Shown here: positions 53,667-61,741 of the stretch, one piece after another
Layout of the letters: each line of letters begins with the position of its first letter
Numbering within the stretch: position 1 is the first letter of the stretch
Source: Bacillus sp. B15-48
GTDB lineage: Bacteria; Bacillota; Bacilli; Bacillales; Cytobacillaceae
DNA length: 64,000 nucleotides
Direction of reading: 5' to 3'
Assembly: GCF_016879755.1 (NCBI RefSeq)
Contig: NZ_WOFU01000001.1
Span: 558,001 to 622,000 of the forward strand
Notes under the pieces: generated by a model
What the model was told of the DNA's origin: nothing
Seen by the model: only the letters and a program-made list of their open reading frames with translations
Database searches by the model: none
Made by a program: the position numbers and the translations under genes

Positions 53667-54308
53667 TTAAAAAGAATCCTCTACCATTTCCTCAAAATGA
53701 TGTTCCATCACATCAAACGCTCTCTCGATTTGACGATTTTTCAAAACTTCATAAATAACTTCATGAGAATTGGCAAATTTAATAAGATTTGCATTTGATA
53801 TTTTAACATTAAATTTTGTCCATAATTTAATGTTGCAAAGATTCCACATTTTCATTAACTCAGTTGTATCCGCCAGTTCTACAATTCTTCGGTGAAAATG
53901 AATATCTTCTTCAATAAACTCTTCCCATTCACCTCTTTTAGTATGCTCCTTCATCTTATTCAAAATCGCACTCATTTCATTTATGTCTTGGTCGGTTGCT
54001 TTTAAAATTGCATTCTTTAATGCTACCCCCTCAAGTCCACTTCTTACTTTATGAATATCCAATAAATCTTTTACCGTCATTTGTCGGACAAAAGTTCCTT
54101 TAAACGGGATAGAAACAATGATTCCCATCGATTCTAGGTCCCGTAAAGCCTCCCGGACAGGCGCCTGTGACGTACTAAATTCTTTCGCCCATTCAAGTTC
54201 TATTATTCTTGCTCCAGGAAGAAGATCCCCATTGGCAATTTTATCGTAGATTGCATTCCTAATTAATTCGCGATATACCATCCGTGATTGAATTTTTGGA
54301 TTTGCCAT
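53667..54308 (-). CDS. GntR family regulator with FCD domain (1)
   Basis: A 213-residue FadR-subfamily regulator: N-terminal winged helix with STSQAPVREALRDLESMG (about 50-67) and a C-terminal FCD helical ligand domain. It is about 70% identical to the GntR protein at 56826, so the pair arose by duplication. GAGGTGAG precedes the ATG. An upstream ATTATCGATAAT palindrome at 54381 suggests autoregulation. FCD regulators usually sense carboxylic acids and often repress catabolic operons. Confidence 0.87.
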   Translation of the reverse strand: MANPKIQSRMVYRELIRNAIYDKIANGDLLPGARIIELEWAKEFSTSQAPVREALRDLESMGIIVSIPFKGTFVRQMTVKDLLDIHKVRSGLEGVALKNAILKATDQDINEMSAILNKMKEHTKRGEWEEFIEEDIHFHRRIVELADTTELMKMWNLCNIKLWTKFNVKISNANLIKFANSHEVIYEVLKNRQIERAFDVMEHHFEEMVEDSF

Positions 54309-54379
54309 ATTCTACTTTACTCACCTCATTTCTCAAGGAAGTCGAATATGCATTTTCTCTTTTACCTATTAAAGTTTCA

Positions 54380-54475
54380 TATTATCGATAATCTATAATT
54401 ATTGTAAGCCCTATCCGCTTATTTTTCTATTCTACAAATCTGCACTTTTTTAAATATATATTGTGCATTGTTTCA
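54380..54475 (-). promoter_or_regulatory. third copy of the control element, upstream of gntR1
   Basis: Contains the perfect palindrome ATTATCGATAAT (54381-54392), then TCTATAATTATTGTAAGCCC and TTCTATTCTACAAATCTGCACTTTTTT, matching the two copies near 51.8 kb. The rest of the 285-base gap holds the terminator at 54551. Confidence 0.6.
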
Positions 54476-54550
54476 CACATAGAAAATACAGTTATTTGGA
54501 AATCTGAATAATCTTCCAAGCAAATACAGACAATATATTCTCCGGATTTT

Positions 54551-54592
54551 AAAAAAACTGACGTTGATCTAGGAGATTCAACGTCAGTTTTT
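54551..54592. terminator. bidirectional terminator after the second PucR gene
   Basis: AAAAAAACTGACGTTGA, a 10-base loop, TCAACGTCAGTTTTTTT. The stem is identical to that at 53541. It ends the PucR gene two bases to its right. Confidence 0.85.
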
Positions 54593-56044
54593 TTAGGCAC
54601 TTCTTGTATAGGCGTTTCTACTTATTAGGAGCGATAATAGGAGGATTTCTTTCCCTTGACTATCAGATAATTTCTCCCCAATTATTTCTTTAATTCTTTC
54701 CAGCCGATAATTAAGGGTGCTTCGATGTATTTTTAATTGCTCAGCTGTCGCCACGCCATTACAACCATTCATTAAATACATGAATAATGTGTAACATAAC
54801 TGGGATTGTGTATTTTTATCCGCATGCTCAAGCTTTCTCACTTCTGTTATCACTAATGATTGTAGCCACTGATTGGAATGAATTGATTCATATGTATATT
54901 CGGAAACGAAATTTTCTGCACTTAAATATGGAGAGTCCAATTTTTTGGCTTTTTCAGCTGTATATTGTGCCTGTCTAAAAAAATGATGTAAATCATTAAA
55001 GTTTTTACTAATGCAGCTTTGTCCGATAAAGCCTGTAGTCCATTTGGTCATAGATTGCAACCATGTTATTTCAGCATCTATATCCTTTTTAGCAATGTTA
55101 CTGATAATAACAATATGAAAATCTATATTAAATACACATACATTTTTTAAATTATTTTTAATCGAATTTATTATTTTAATCAAATCAAAAGAAGATAAAA
55201 ATGATTTTGGGTCTAGGTAATAGATGAGATAATCGTCGTCAGCATTCCACCGGAGCAGATCGAGGGTAACGCTCAACTCTCCCTGTATAGGCTGGTTATC
55301 CCTTATACAATTTTTAAAAACAAATTCTGCGTAGTTCTTACTGGTGAGTTCCTTTTTATTCTTATTAACATTTAATTCAATTGCCTGTGCCAATTGGTCG
55401 ATTATGCCAATATCAGCCAATGTAAATACTCCTGTTTCGTTAAAAGCAATTAATTTTGCAAAACATTTGCCTTCCATCCAGATATTATTCATTAATAACT
55501 GGTAATTCTCGAAGTAAGGACTTTCTGTTATTACAGTCTTTTTCCGGTAGTAAATTTCCTGTAATTTTACATCCGGACAATCATCATTAAATACATGTAT
55601 ATCCATTTTCATGAATTGGTTCCAAATCTCATTCACCTCGTTTTTGTAACTTGGCGAATGGCAAATAAGCTCATCATTACGAATCAGAACGATAGGAAAC
55701 GGAAAGACTTTTTCAGAGCACTCTAGAAGTTCTTTCAGCAAGCCATTCATTATATTTATTTTCTTTAAATTTCTTCCCCATTCTCTATAGGTGGATATCA
55801 TATTATTGGCTTCATTTATAACTGTTTGGATATCAGTATTGTGGAAATTCAGATAATTTCCTCCGTGGATAAGCGCGACCAAATCATCAGCCGTTTTGCA
55901 AATGACGGCAAAATCTTCTGTATCTGAGCCAGGATCAGCGGAGCGAATCCCAGCAATCAATCTTTTTTCAGAAATAATATGAACATCATGTGGAATGTAA
56001 GCTTTTTCAAACCAGCTGTGAAAATCCCATAAACTGAAATTCAT
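54593..56044 (-). CDS. PucR family transcriptional regulator (2)
   Basis: A 483-residue paralogue of the PucR protein at 52101, with the same MNFSLWDFHSWF start and a C-terminal helix-turn-helix (GVATAEQLKIHRSTLNYRLERIKEII, about 435-460). Overall identity is low, so the duplication is old. The ATG at 56044 is preferred to that at 56050 because AAGGA is better spaced and it matches the paralogue; the gene overlaps or abuts the stop of the mocA-like gene. The two PucR genes are convergent about the gntR1 gene. Confidence 0.85.
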   Translation of the reverse strand: MNFSLWDFHSWFEKAYIPHDVHIISEKRLIAGIRSADPGSDTEDFAVICKTADDLVALIHGGNYLNFHNTDIQTVINEANNMISTYREWGRNLKKINIMNGLLKELLECSEKVFPFPIVLIRNDELICHSPSYKNEVNEIWNQFMKMDIHVFNDDCPDVKLQEIYYRKKTVITESPYFENYQLLMNNIWMEGKCFAKLIAFNETGVFTLADIGIIDQLAQAIELNVNKNKKELTSKNYAEFVFKNCIRDNQPIQGELSVTLDLLRWNADDDYLIYYLDPKSFLSSFDLIKIINSIKNNLKNVCVFNIDFHIVIISNIAKKDIDAEITWLQSMTKWTTGFIGQSCISKNFNDLHHFFRQAQYTAEKAKKLDSPYLSAENFVSEYTYESIHSNQWLQSLVITEVRKLEHADKNTQSQLCYTLFMYLMNGCNGVATAEQLKIHRSTLNYRLERIKEIIGEKLSDSQGKEILLLSLLISRNAYTRSA

Positions 56045-56052
56045 ACACATCC

Positions 56053-56649
56053 TTATACCCTCATCTCTTCATACATGACCTTGACTGCAGAATATTCCTG
56101 TGGTGTATCCATATCATAGATAATTCCCCAATCATTAACCTCCAAGTATTCCATTTTACCGGTACAATATTTAATGGCTCCATGAAGTCCATAATCACCA
56201 GTATATTCAAGGAATTCCTTTATTAATTCATTTGAAACTAAAAGAGGGTGTCCCTTTTTATTCTGCCAGGTCGGACATATTAAATCGGATCGAGTGTTAA
56301 GCATGTTAATAATCGTATCGACTCCAAATAAAGGGATATCAGCAGGTGTAAAAAACACTCTCTCACACATATCAAGAATAGCCGAGAAGCCAATTTTTGC
56401 CGAGTCAAACATTTGACTTTGGGCATATATTTCATTTCTGAAACACTCCACACCCATATCAGCAATATGTTTTTCCAATTGATTTCCATTAAATCCTGTT
56501 ACCACTACAATCTTATGAACACCGGCACTTTGAAACGTTTTAATGACTTTTCTAATGACCGTCGTTTCTCCTAAGGGCAACATTGGTTTAAAATCACCCA
56601 TTCGACTAGAGAGACCTGCTGCAATAATAACTGCTCCCGCTTTTATCAT
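56053..56649 (-). CDS. MocA-like molybdenum cofactor nucleotidyltransferase
   Basis: A 198-residue NTP transferase of the MobA-like family. The nucleotide-binding signature AVIIAAGLSSRMGDFKPMLPLG is at residues 6-27; VFFTPADIPLFG near 98-109 carries the metal-binding Asp. MocA/PucB proteins add CMP to molybdopterin for xanthine dehydrogenase-type enzymes. That fits the molybdenum hydroxylase and XdhC genes of this region. GGAGGAGC precedes the ATG. An ATTATCGATAAT palindrome lies 39 bases upstream. It is cotranscribed with the downstream PucR gene. Confidence 0.85.
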   Translation of the reverse strand: MIKAGAVIIAAGLSSRMGDFKPMLPLGETTVIRKVIKTFQSAGVHKIVVVTGFNGNQLEKHIADMGVECFRNEIYAQSQMFDSAKIGFSAILDMCERVFFTPADIPLFGVDTIINMLNTRSDLICPTWQNKKGHPLLVSNELIKEFLEYTGDYGLHGAIKYCTGKMEYLEVNDWGIIYDMDTPQEYSAVKVMYEEMRV

Positions 56650-56687
56650 TTGCTCCTCCTGTCATACGATTATTATGAAAATTATCA

Positions 56688-56699
56688 ATTATCGATAAT
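56688..56699. promoter_or_regulatory. ATTATCGATAAT palindrome upstream of the mocA-like gene
   Basis: Perfect match to the site in front of E1 alpha and gntR1, followed by TTTTC. It lies between gntR2 and the mocA-pucR2 unit. Confidence 0.6.
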
Positions 56700-56771
56700 T
56701 TTCTAGCTAAAAATAGTATATATTTTTCCATTTCTAGTGTCAATTTAACATCAGAATGTTCACTAAATCGT

Positions 56772-56806
56772 TAAAAATAGCCGGTTCGTGGCTGTACGAA
56801 TCCGGC
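56772..56806 (-). terminator. terminator of the second GntR gene
   Basis: On the minus strand GCCGGATTCGT and ACGAACCGGC pair around ACAGCC and are followed by TATTTTTAAC. Confidence 0.8.
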
Positions 56807-56825
56807 GACTGTGGTAAAAGTCACT

Positions 56826-57488
56826 TCAGTGGGTACGATGATCTTCTTCAGAAATTTCATCAACTACTTCTACAAAATGGTGGTCCATCACTTCATAACA
56901 TCTTTCAATTTGACGATTTTTTAATACTTCGTATATCACATCATGTGAATCTGCAAGTTTAATAAGCTCTGCCCTTGATTTTCTAACATTAAATATCGTC
57001 CATAATTTAATGTTGCACAGTTTCCACATTTTCAATAACTCAGTTGTATCCGCCAATTCCACAATTCTTTGGTGAAATTTAATATTCTCATCGACAAAGG
57101 CTTGCCATTCTCCTTTTCTTGCATACTCCTTCACCTTGTCCAGGATTTCCTTCACTTCGTCTATTTCTTTGTCAGTCGCTTTTAAAATGGCATTCTTTAA
57201 AGCTACAGTTTCAAGACCGCTTCTTACACTATGGATGTCCTTTAAATCTTTTATCGTCATTTCCCGGACAAAAGCTCCTTTAAAAGGAACTGAAACAATG
57301 ATTCCCATAGATTCTAGATCCCGTAAAGCCTCCCGAACAGGAGCCTGTGACGTATTAAATTCTTTCGCCCATTCAAGCTCAATGATTCTTGCTCCTGGGC
57401 CAAGCTCACCGCTTACGATTTTATCATAGATTGTATTCTTTATTAGTTCACGATAAACCAGCCGTGATTGGCTTTTTGGATTATCCAT
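56826..57488 (-). CDS. GntR family regulator with FCD domain (2)
   Basis: A 220-residue regulator about 70% identical to the GntR protein at 53667, with the same winged helix (NTSQAPVREALRDLESMG) and FCD domain. Its C-terminus is slightly longer and acidic/His-rich (EISEEDHRTH). The start at 57488 follows GAGGTGAG; an in-frame start eight codons earlier overlaps that site. A TATCGATAAT sequence lies about 55 bases upstream. With its paralogue it probably binds the ATTATCGATAAT sites in this region, perhaps competing or responding to different ligands. Confidence 0.87.
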   Translation of the reverse strand: MDNPKSQSRLVYRELIKNTIYDKIVSGELGPGARIIELEWAKEFNTSQAPVREALRDLESMGIIVSVPFKGAFVREMTIKDLKDIHSVRSGLETVALKNAILKATDKEIDEVKEILDKVKEYARKGEWQAFVDENIKFHQRIVELADTTELLKMWKLCNIKLWTIFNVRKSRAELIKLADSHDVIYEVLKNRQIERCYEVMDHHFVEVVDEISEEDHRTH

Positions 57489-57542
57489 ATTACTCACCTC
57501 ATCAAAATTCAATATAGCACAAAAGAATCAGGCCAACAATAA

Positions 57543-57554
57543 ACTATCGATAAT
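57543..57554. promoter_or_regulatory. imperfect ATTATCGATAAT site upstream of gntR2
   Basis: Reads ACTATCGATAAT, one base short of the full palindrome shared with the other sites. It probably mediates autoregulation. Confidence 0.45.
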
Positions 57555-57635
57555 TTACTGTTCGAGGATGCGTCTTTTTCATGGCTGATTTAAAGCTTAG
57601 TAAAGATTAAGGGAGACCATTTGGATTTAAAAGAA

Positions 57636-57675
57636 TGGAAACAGGGAACCCACCATTGGGTCCCCTGCTTTCAAC
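57636..57675. terminator. hairpin between the BASS transporter and gntR2
   Basis: CAGGGAACCCA and TGGGTCCCCTG pair with one mismatch around a short loop. It follows the BASS gene on the minus strand; the T run is weak. Confidence 0.5.
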
Positions 57676-57764
57676 CTTTATGTTCTGTTTCAACAAACAC
57701 GTCATCGTAATTATACTAAATTCCGCATTTTTACACATTTTAACAGAACAAGGGGGTTGCCGCC

Positions 57765-58742
57765 CTATCCTACCATTTCCCGTTTCTCATCTGCTTCTGC
57801 TTGTTCTTTCTTATTTGATTTCCTTGCCCAATACGAAGCGAGGATTGATCCATTAATGACATGCAGGGTAACGGCAACCGCTCCTGGTAATGCGGTTAGT
57901 GGCGAAGCGGCAAAATGGACTTTCGCAAGTGAAACTCCTAAACCTGCATTCTGGATGCCTACCTCAATCGAAAGAGCTCTCCTTGTTTCAGCATCTAATT
58001 TCAGGAGAACACCGACCATATAACCAACAAATAATCCAGAGTAATTGTGTATTAGAACCGTTACAAATATAATCAATCCTGAAGCGGCAATATTATCTCG
58101 ATTTCCTGAAACGACAGCGGCACATACAAGAGCAATCGCAATAACCGAAATGAGCGGCAGCAAAGCTCCCCCTTTTTCCACAACCTGTGGCGCCAACTTT
58201 TGAATGAATAATCCTAGAGCAATTGGCAGGATAATCACCTTAATAATTGAAACGAACATGCCAATCGGATCGACCGGCATCCACTGTCCCGCGAGCAAGT
58301 ACAAAAGGGTCGGGGTGAGAATCGGCGCAAGTAACGTCGATAAAGAAGTCATCGCAATCGAAAGAGCCGTATTTCCTTTTGCAAGATAAACCATAACATT
58401 TGAAGAGGTCCCGCCTGGAACGCATCCTACTAAAATAATCCCGGCAGCCAATTCCGGAGGAAGCTTAAATAGAACAGCAATTCCGAAGGCAAGCAAAGGC
58501 ATAATTGTAAATTGGGCTAAAACCCCGATAATCACCGGCTTTGGTTTGGAAATCACAAGCTTAAAATCCACTGGTTTCAATGTCATCCCCACGCCGAACA
58601 TAACAATCATAAGGAGCGTGGTAATATAGGACCCTAACCAAACAAAGTTCTCATGCCAAACAAAAGCGGCAATTGCAAAAAGCACACTAATCACACTAAA
58701 ATACTTATTAGCCAATTGACTAATTTGATTCATTACTTTCAT
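57765..58742 (-). CDS. bile acid:sodium symporter (BASS) family transporter
   Basis: A 325-residue transporter with about ten membrane segments. VGCVPGGTSSNVMVYLAKGN (about residues 110-129) and the crossing region near IEVGIQNAGLGVSLA (about 266-280) are BASS signatures. Bacterial members move organic acids such as pantoate or ketopantoate, with sodium. The start at 58742 follows GGAGTTAGC; an upstream in-frame start lacks a site. It is divergent from lytS and may have no connection with the regulators downstream. Confidence 0.87.
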   Translation of the reverse strand: MKVMNQISQLANKYFSVISVLFAIAAFVWHENFVWLGSYITTLLMIVMFGVGMTLKPVDFKLVISKPKPVIIGVLAQFTIMPLLAFGIAVLFKLPPELAAGIILVGCVPGGTSSNVMVYLAKGNTALSIAMTSLSTLLAPILTPTLLYLLAGQWMPVDPIGMFVSIIKVIILPIALGLFIQKLAPQVVEKGGALLPLISVIAIALVCAAVVSGNRDNIAASGLIIFVTVLIHNYSGLFVGYMVGVLLKLDAETRRALSIEVGIQNAGLGVSLAKVHFAASPLTALPGAVAVTLHVINGSILASYWARKSNKKEQAEADEKREMVG

Positions 58743-59029
58743 TGTTGCTAACTCCAATCTCTATAGATGTATAGTTTTTTCTTTTGCTACTCTTTTCGAG
58801 TAGGCCCACAAACCTACTACTTTTTGATAATATGAAAATTTTAAAAGAATGCTTGATATTATAACGCTATAATTCGAAAAAGTCTATAGGATTCTGAAAA
58901 GTTAAAAAGGCGCATATGTGCTTAGCCCTTTAAAGCCACTAAAAGGGAAGGTATTTTTCCATGATTTCATCTTTTTCGTTTTTTCCTTTAAAATGAGTTT
59001 AATGATACTGATACAAAAGGGGAATTTTT

Positions 59030-60787
59030 ATGTTCGAATTGTTAGGAACGATGTTGGAGAGGCTAGGCATCATTGTGATGATCGCCTTTATTTTAACGCG
59101 ATTTCCCTTCTTTCGGGATATGATTTACCAGGATCAGCTTAACCGGAAACAACAGTATACCGCCATCGTCTTTTTTGGTTTTTTCGGTATTATCGGCACT
59201 TATACTGGACTTAGCCTTAGTACAGAAAGCTTGGGTTTCAGCCGTTGGACGGCCGACCTTGCATACGATGAAGCCATCGCCAATTCCCGAGTCATCGGCG
59301 TCGTATTAGCCGGGCTTCTGGGCGGCTATAAAGTAGGCATCGGGGCTGGGCTGATAGCTGGGATTCACCGTATGACATTGGGCGGCTTTACTGCAATCGC
59401 CTGTGGGCTTGCTACAATCATCGCCGGCATCATTGCTGGAGCGTTTCACAAGAAAAATCAGCATGTAAAACTGCGCTCGGCGTTTCTGATTGGGGCCGCA
59501 GCGGAAGCGATTCAAATGCTGATTATTTTACTGTTTGCTCGTCCATTCGAACAAGCTTTAACACTCGTTGAAATCATTGGCATCCCAATGATCGTCGCCA
59601 ATGGACTTGGTTGTGCGATTTTCCTGCTCATTATTAAAAACGTCATTCACGAAGAAGAAAAAGTAGTCGCGGTCCAAGCGCAAAAAATTATCCGGTTAGC
59701 CGATCAAACACTTGGTCATTTGCGAAACGGCATCAATACCGATTCCGCACAGGCAATATGTAAAATCCTCCATCAAGAAATCAAAACGAGCGCTGTCGCG
59801 ATGACAAACAAGACAGAAATTTTAGCTCATGTCGGACTTGGGGATGATCATCATCGCTCGAATAGTCCGATTCAAACACAAATTACCGTTGAAACCATTC
59901 AAAAAGGTACAATTATTGTCGCCAATCAAGAGATGATTCACTGCCGCGTGAACCGCTGTCCACTTGGTGCGGCAGTTATCGCACCGTTAAAACTACGCGG
60001 GAAAACGATCGGAACTTTAAAATTTTACTTCCGCTCAGAAAAAGAAATTACGAACGTAGTCATGGAGTTGATTTCCGGGCTTAGTATAATGATCAGCAAT
60101 CAACTCGAAATTGCTGAAGCCGATAACGCCTACCAGCTCGCCAAAGATGCGGAAATTATGGCGTTGCAGGCGCAAATTAGTCCACATTTTTTATTTAACA
60201 CTTTAAATACGATTGTATCGCTCATCCGGATAGACCCCGCAAAAGCGCGGAAATTGCTCGTCTCCCTTTCCCATTATTTACGGCAAAATCTATCGGTGAC
60301 GACGAAGCGATTGACAACATTAGATCAAGAACTAAATCATGTAAAAGCCTATTTAGCGATTGAAGAGGCGAGATTTGTTCATAAATTAGAGGTAGCTTAT
60401 GATATTGACGAAGACGCTCTCAGTCAAAAAATCCCTCCGCTCACACTCGAACCTTTAGTTGAAAATGCGATTAAACATGGCTTTAAAAATAAAGAAACCA
60501 ATTGCTTCGTAAAAATTTTAATCAAAAAGCGGCGAGACATCATTGAAGTCATCGTTGAAGACAATGGCCAAGGAATCGACCAACAGCGAATCGCACAACT
60601 CGGGAAAGCCAACCTCGAATCCGAAAAAGGAGCAGGGCTTGCGTTATACAATATTAACCGCCGCCTTTCAATCATGTTCGGGGAGGATGCGGCTCTTGTA
60701 ATTACCAGTGAACCGAATAAAGGAACAAAAATCCGTTTTTCAATCCCATATGAAGAGGAAGCGAAAGAAGATGGAAACCTATATTAA
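59030..60787 (+). CDS. lytS: LytS-type sensor histidine kinase
   Basis: A 585-residue sensor with a 5TM-5TMR_LYT membrane domain (six or so segments up to residue 200), a GAF-like middle domain (about 225-365) and a LytS-type kinase core. AQISPHFLFNTLN has the phospho-His386, followed by an HATPase with LEPLVENAIKHGF, DNGQGI and GAGLALYNINRRL. LytS-family sensors of the BtsS/LytS type respond to extracellular pyruvate in known cases. A GGGGAATTTTT site lies before the ATG. Its stop overlaps the start of the response regulator. Confidence 0.9.
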   Translation: MFELLGTMLERLGIIVMIAFILTRFPFFRDMIYQDQLNRKQQYTAIVFFGFFGIIGTYTGLSLSTESLGFSRWTADLAYDEAIANSRVIGVVLAGLLGGYKVGIGAGLIAGIHRMTLGGFTAIACGLATIIAGIIAGAFHKKNQHVKLRSAFLIGAAAEAIQMLIILLFARPFEQALTLVEIIGIPMIVANGLGCAIFLLIIKNVIHEEEKVVAVQAQKIIRLADQTLGHLRNGINTDSAQAICKILHQEIKTSAVAMTNKTEILAHVGLGDDHHRSNSPIQTQITVETIQKGTIIVANQEMIHCRVNRCPLGAAVIAPLKLRGKTIGTLKFYFRSEKEITNVVMELISGLSIMISNQLEIAEADNAYQLAKDAEIMALQAQISPHFLFNTLNTIVSLIRIDPAKARKLLVSLSHYLRQNLSVTTKRLTTLDQELNHVKAYLAIEEARFVHKLEVAYDIDEDALSQKIPPLTLEPLVENAIKHGFKNKETNCFVKILIKKRRDIIEVIVEDNGQGIDQQRIAQLGKANLESEKGAGLALYNINRRLSIMFGEDAALVITSEPNKGTKIRFSIPYEEEAKEDGNLY

Positions 60788-61499
60788 AACGTTAATTGTT
60801 GATGATGAATTATATAGTCGCGATGAGTTAAAACACTTGCTTCAGGAATATCCTTTCATCCAAGTGATAGGCGAAGCGGAAACTGGTGAAGCAGCGATTA
60901 TGAAAACAATCCAACTGCAGCCTGATCTTGTTTTTTTAGACGTCGAAATGCCGAAATTGAACGGGATGCAAACCGCGAAAGCATTAATGGAGTTGAAAAA
61001 AACACCTTTAATTGTGTTCGCAACCGCTTATCCGGAATTTGCTGCTGAAGCATTCCGTTATAATGCCGTCGATTATTTATTAAAACCATATGATGAAGAT
61101 CAATTGAAAGAAACAATGAAACGAATCGAAGAAAGGCTTGCGCCACAAACAGCAGAGTCAGGAAAAGCAGCGGCGAAACTGGCCGTAGAAGCCGATGGAG
61201 AAATTTTTTACCTCGAACCAAGTGAGATTCTGTACATTTTTAGAGATGAGAAACTGACGCGCATCATCGCTAAAACAGGAAGTTACGAGACGAAAACACC
61301 ACTCAAAGAGTTGGAGTTCCGCTTAAGCTCGTACTCGTTTTTCCGTATTCATAAAAGCTATTTAGTCAATCTCGAGTATGTTACCCGCTTAACTCCTTGG
61401 TTTAACGGTGCTTATCAACTCGAAGTCGCCGGACAGAAGGAATTGCTTTCCGTCAGTAGAAACTATGTGAAAGCATTACGCGCTAGGTTAGAAATTTAG
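60771..61499 (+). CDS. lytT: LytR/AlgR-type response regulator
   Basis: A 242-residue response regulator: receiver domain with phosphoacceptor Asp57 (FLDVEMP), Thr and Lys conserved (FATAYP, LLKPYD), then a LytTR DNA-binding domain from about residue 140 (SFFRIHKSYLVNLEYVTRL). The start at 60771 is inside the last codons of lytS, overlapping by 17 bases, so the pair is translationally coupled. It should bind direct repeats upstream of its target; three such repeats lie 100 bases downstream, before cstA. Confidence 0.9.
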   Translation: METYIKTLIVDDELYSRDELKHLLQEYPFIQVIGEAETGEAAIMKTIQLQPDLVFLDVEMPKLNGMQTAKALMELKKTPLIVFATAYPEFAAEAFRYNAVDYLLKPYDEDQLKETMKRIEERLAPQTAESGKAAAKLAVEADGEIFYLEPSEILYIFRDEKLTRIIAKTGSYETKTPLKELEFRLSSYSFFRIHKSYLVNLEYVTRLTPWFNGAYQLEVAGQKELLSVSRNYVKALRARLEI

Positions 61500-61594
61500 C
61501 TATGGCATTATGGGTAAGTTGAAATTCCCAAAAGCATTGCGTGCAAGGTAAAAAGTTTAAGGGAACAGCGGGTTTTTGCTTCACATTTTACGTG

Positions 61595-61646
61595 CATCTT
61601 AATTCAAATTAACAACATCTTAATCTTGATTTTCAACCTTTTAATC
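61595..61646 (+). promoter_or_regulatory. three 21-bp-spaced direct repeats, probable LytTR sites before cstA
   Basis: CATCTTAATT (61595), CATCTTAATC (61616) and CCTTTTAATC (61637) recur with exactly 21-base spacing, that is two helical turns, so dimers would line up on one face. LytTR-family proteins bind direct repeats of this type. They lie about 100 bases before the cstA start. Confidence 0.6.
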
Positions 61647-61696
61647 CTAGAATCATCTATTTCTTCTAATCTCTTACTATACTAGTGGTAACAAAA

Positions 61697-61710
61697 TGAA
61701 AACGCTTTAT
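61697..61710 (+). promoter_or_regulatory. cre-like site before cstA
   Basis: TGAAAACGCTTTAT matches the catabolite-responsive element at most positions, about 30 bases before the start codon. It suggests CcpA control. Confidence 0.5.
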
Positions 61711-61741
61711 CCATGAGTTTTATACAGAGGGGGAGAAATGG

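Noticed and set aside
59306-59515. 69-codon minus-strand frame inside lytS
   Set aside because: It is a shadow of the lytS membrane domain in another frame, with no start signals.
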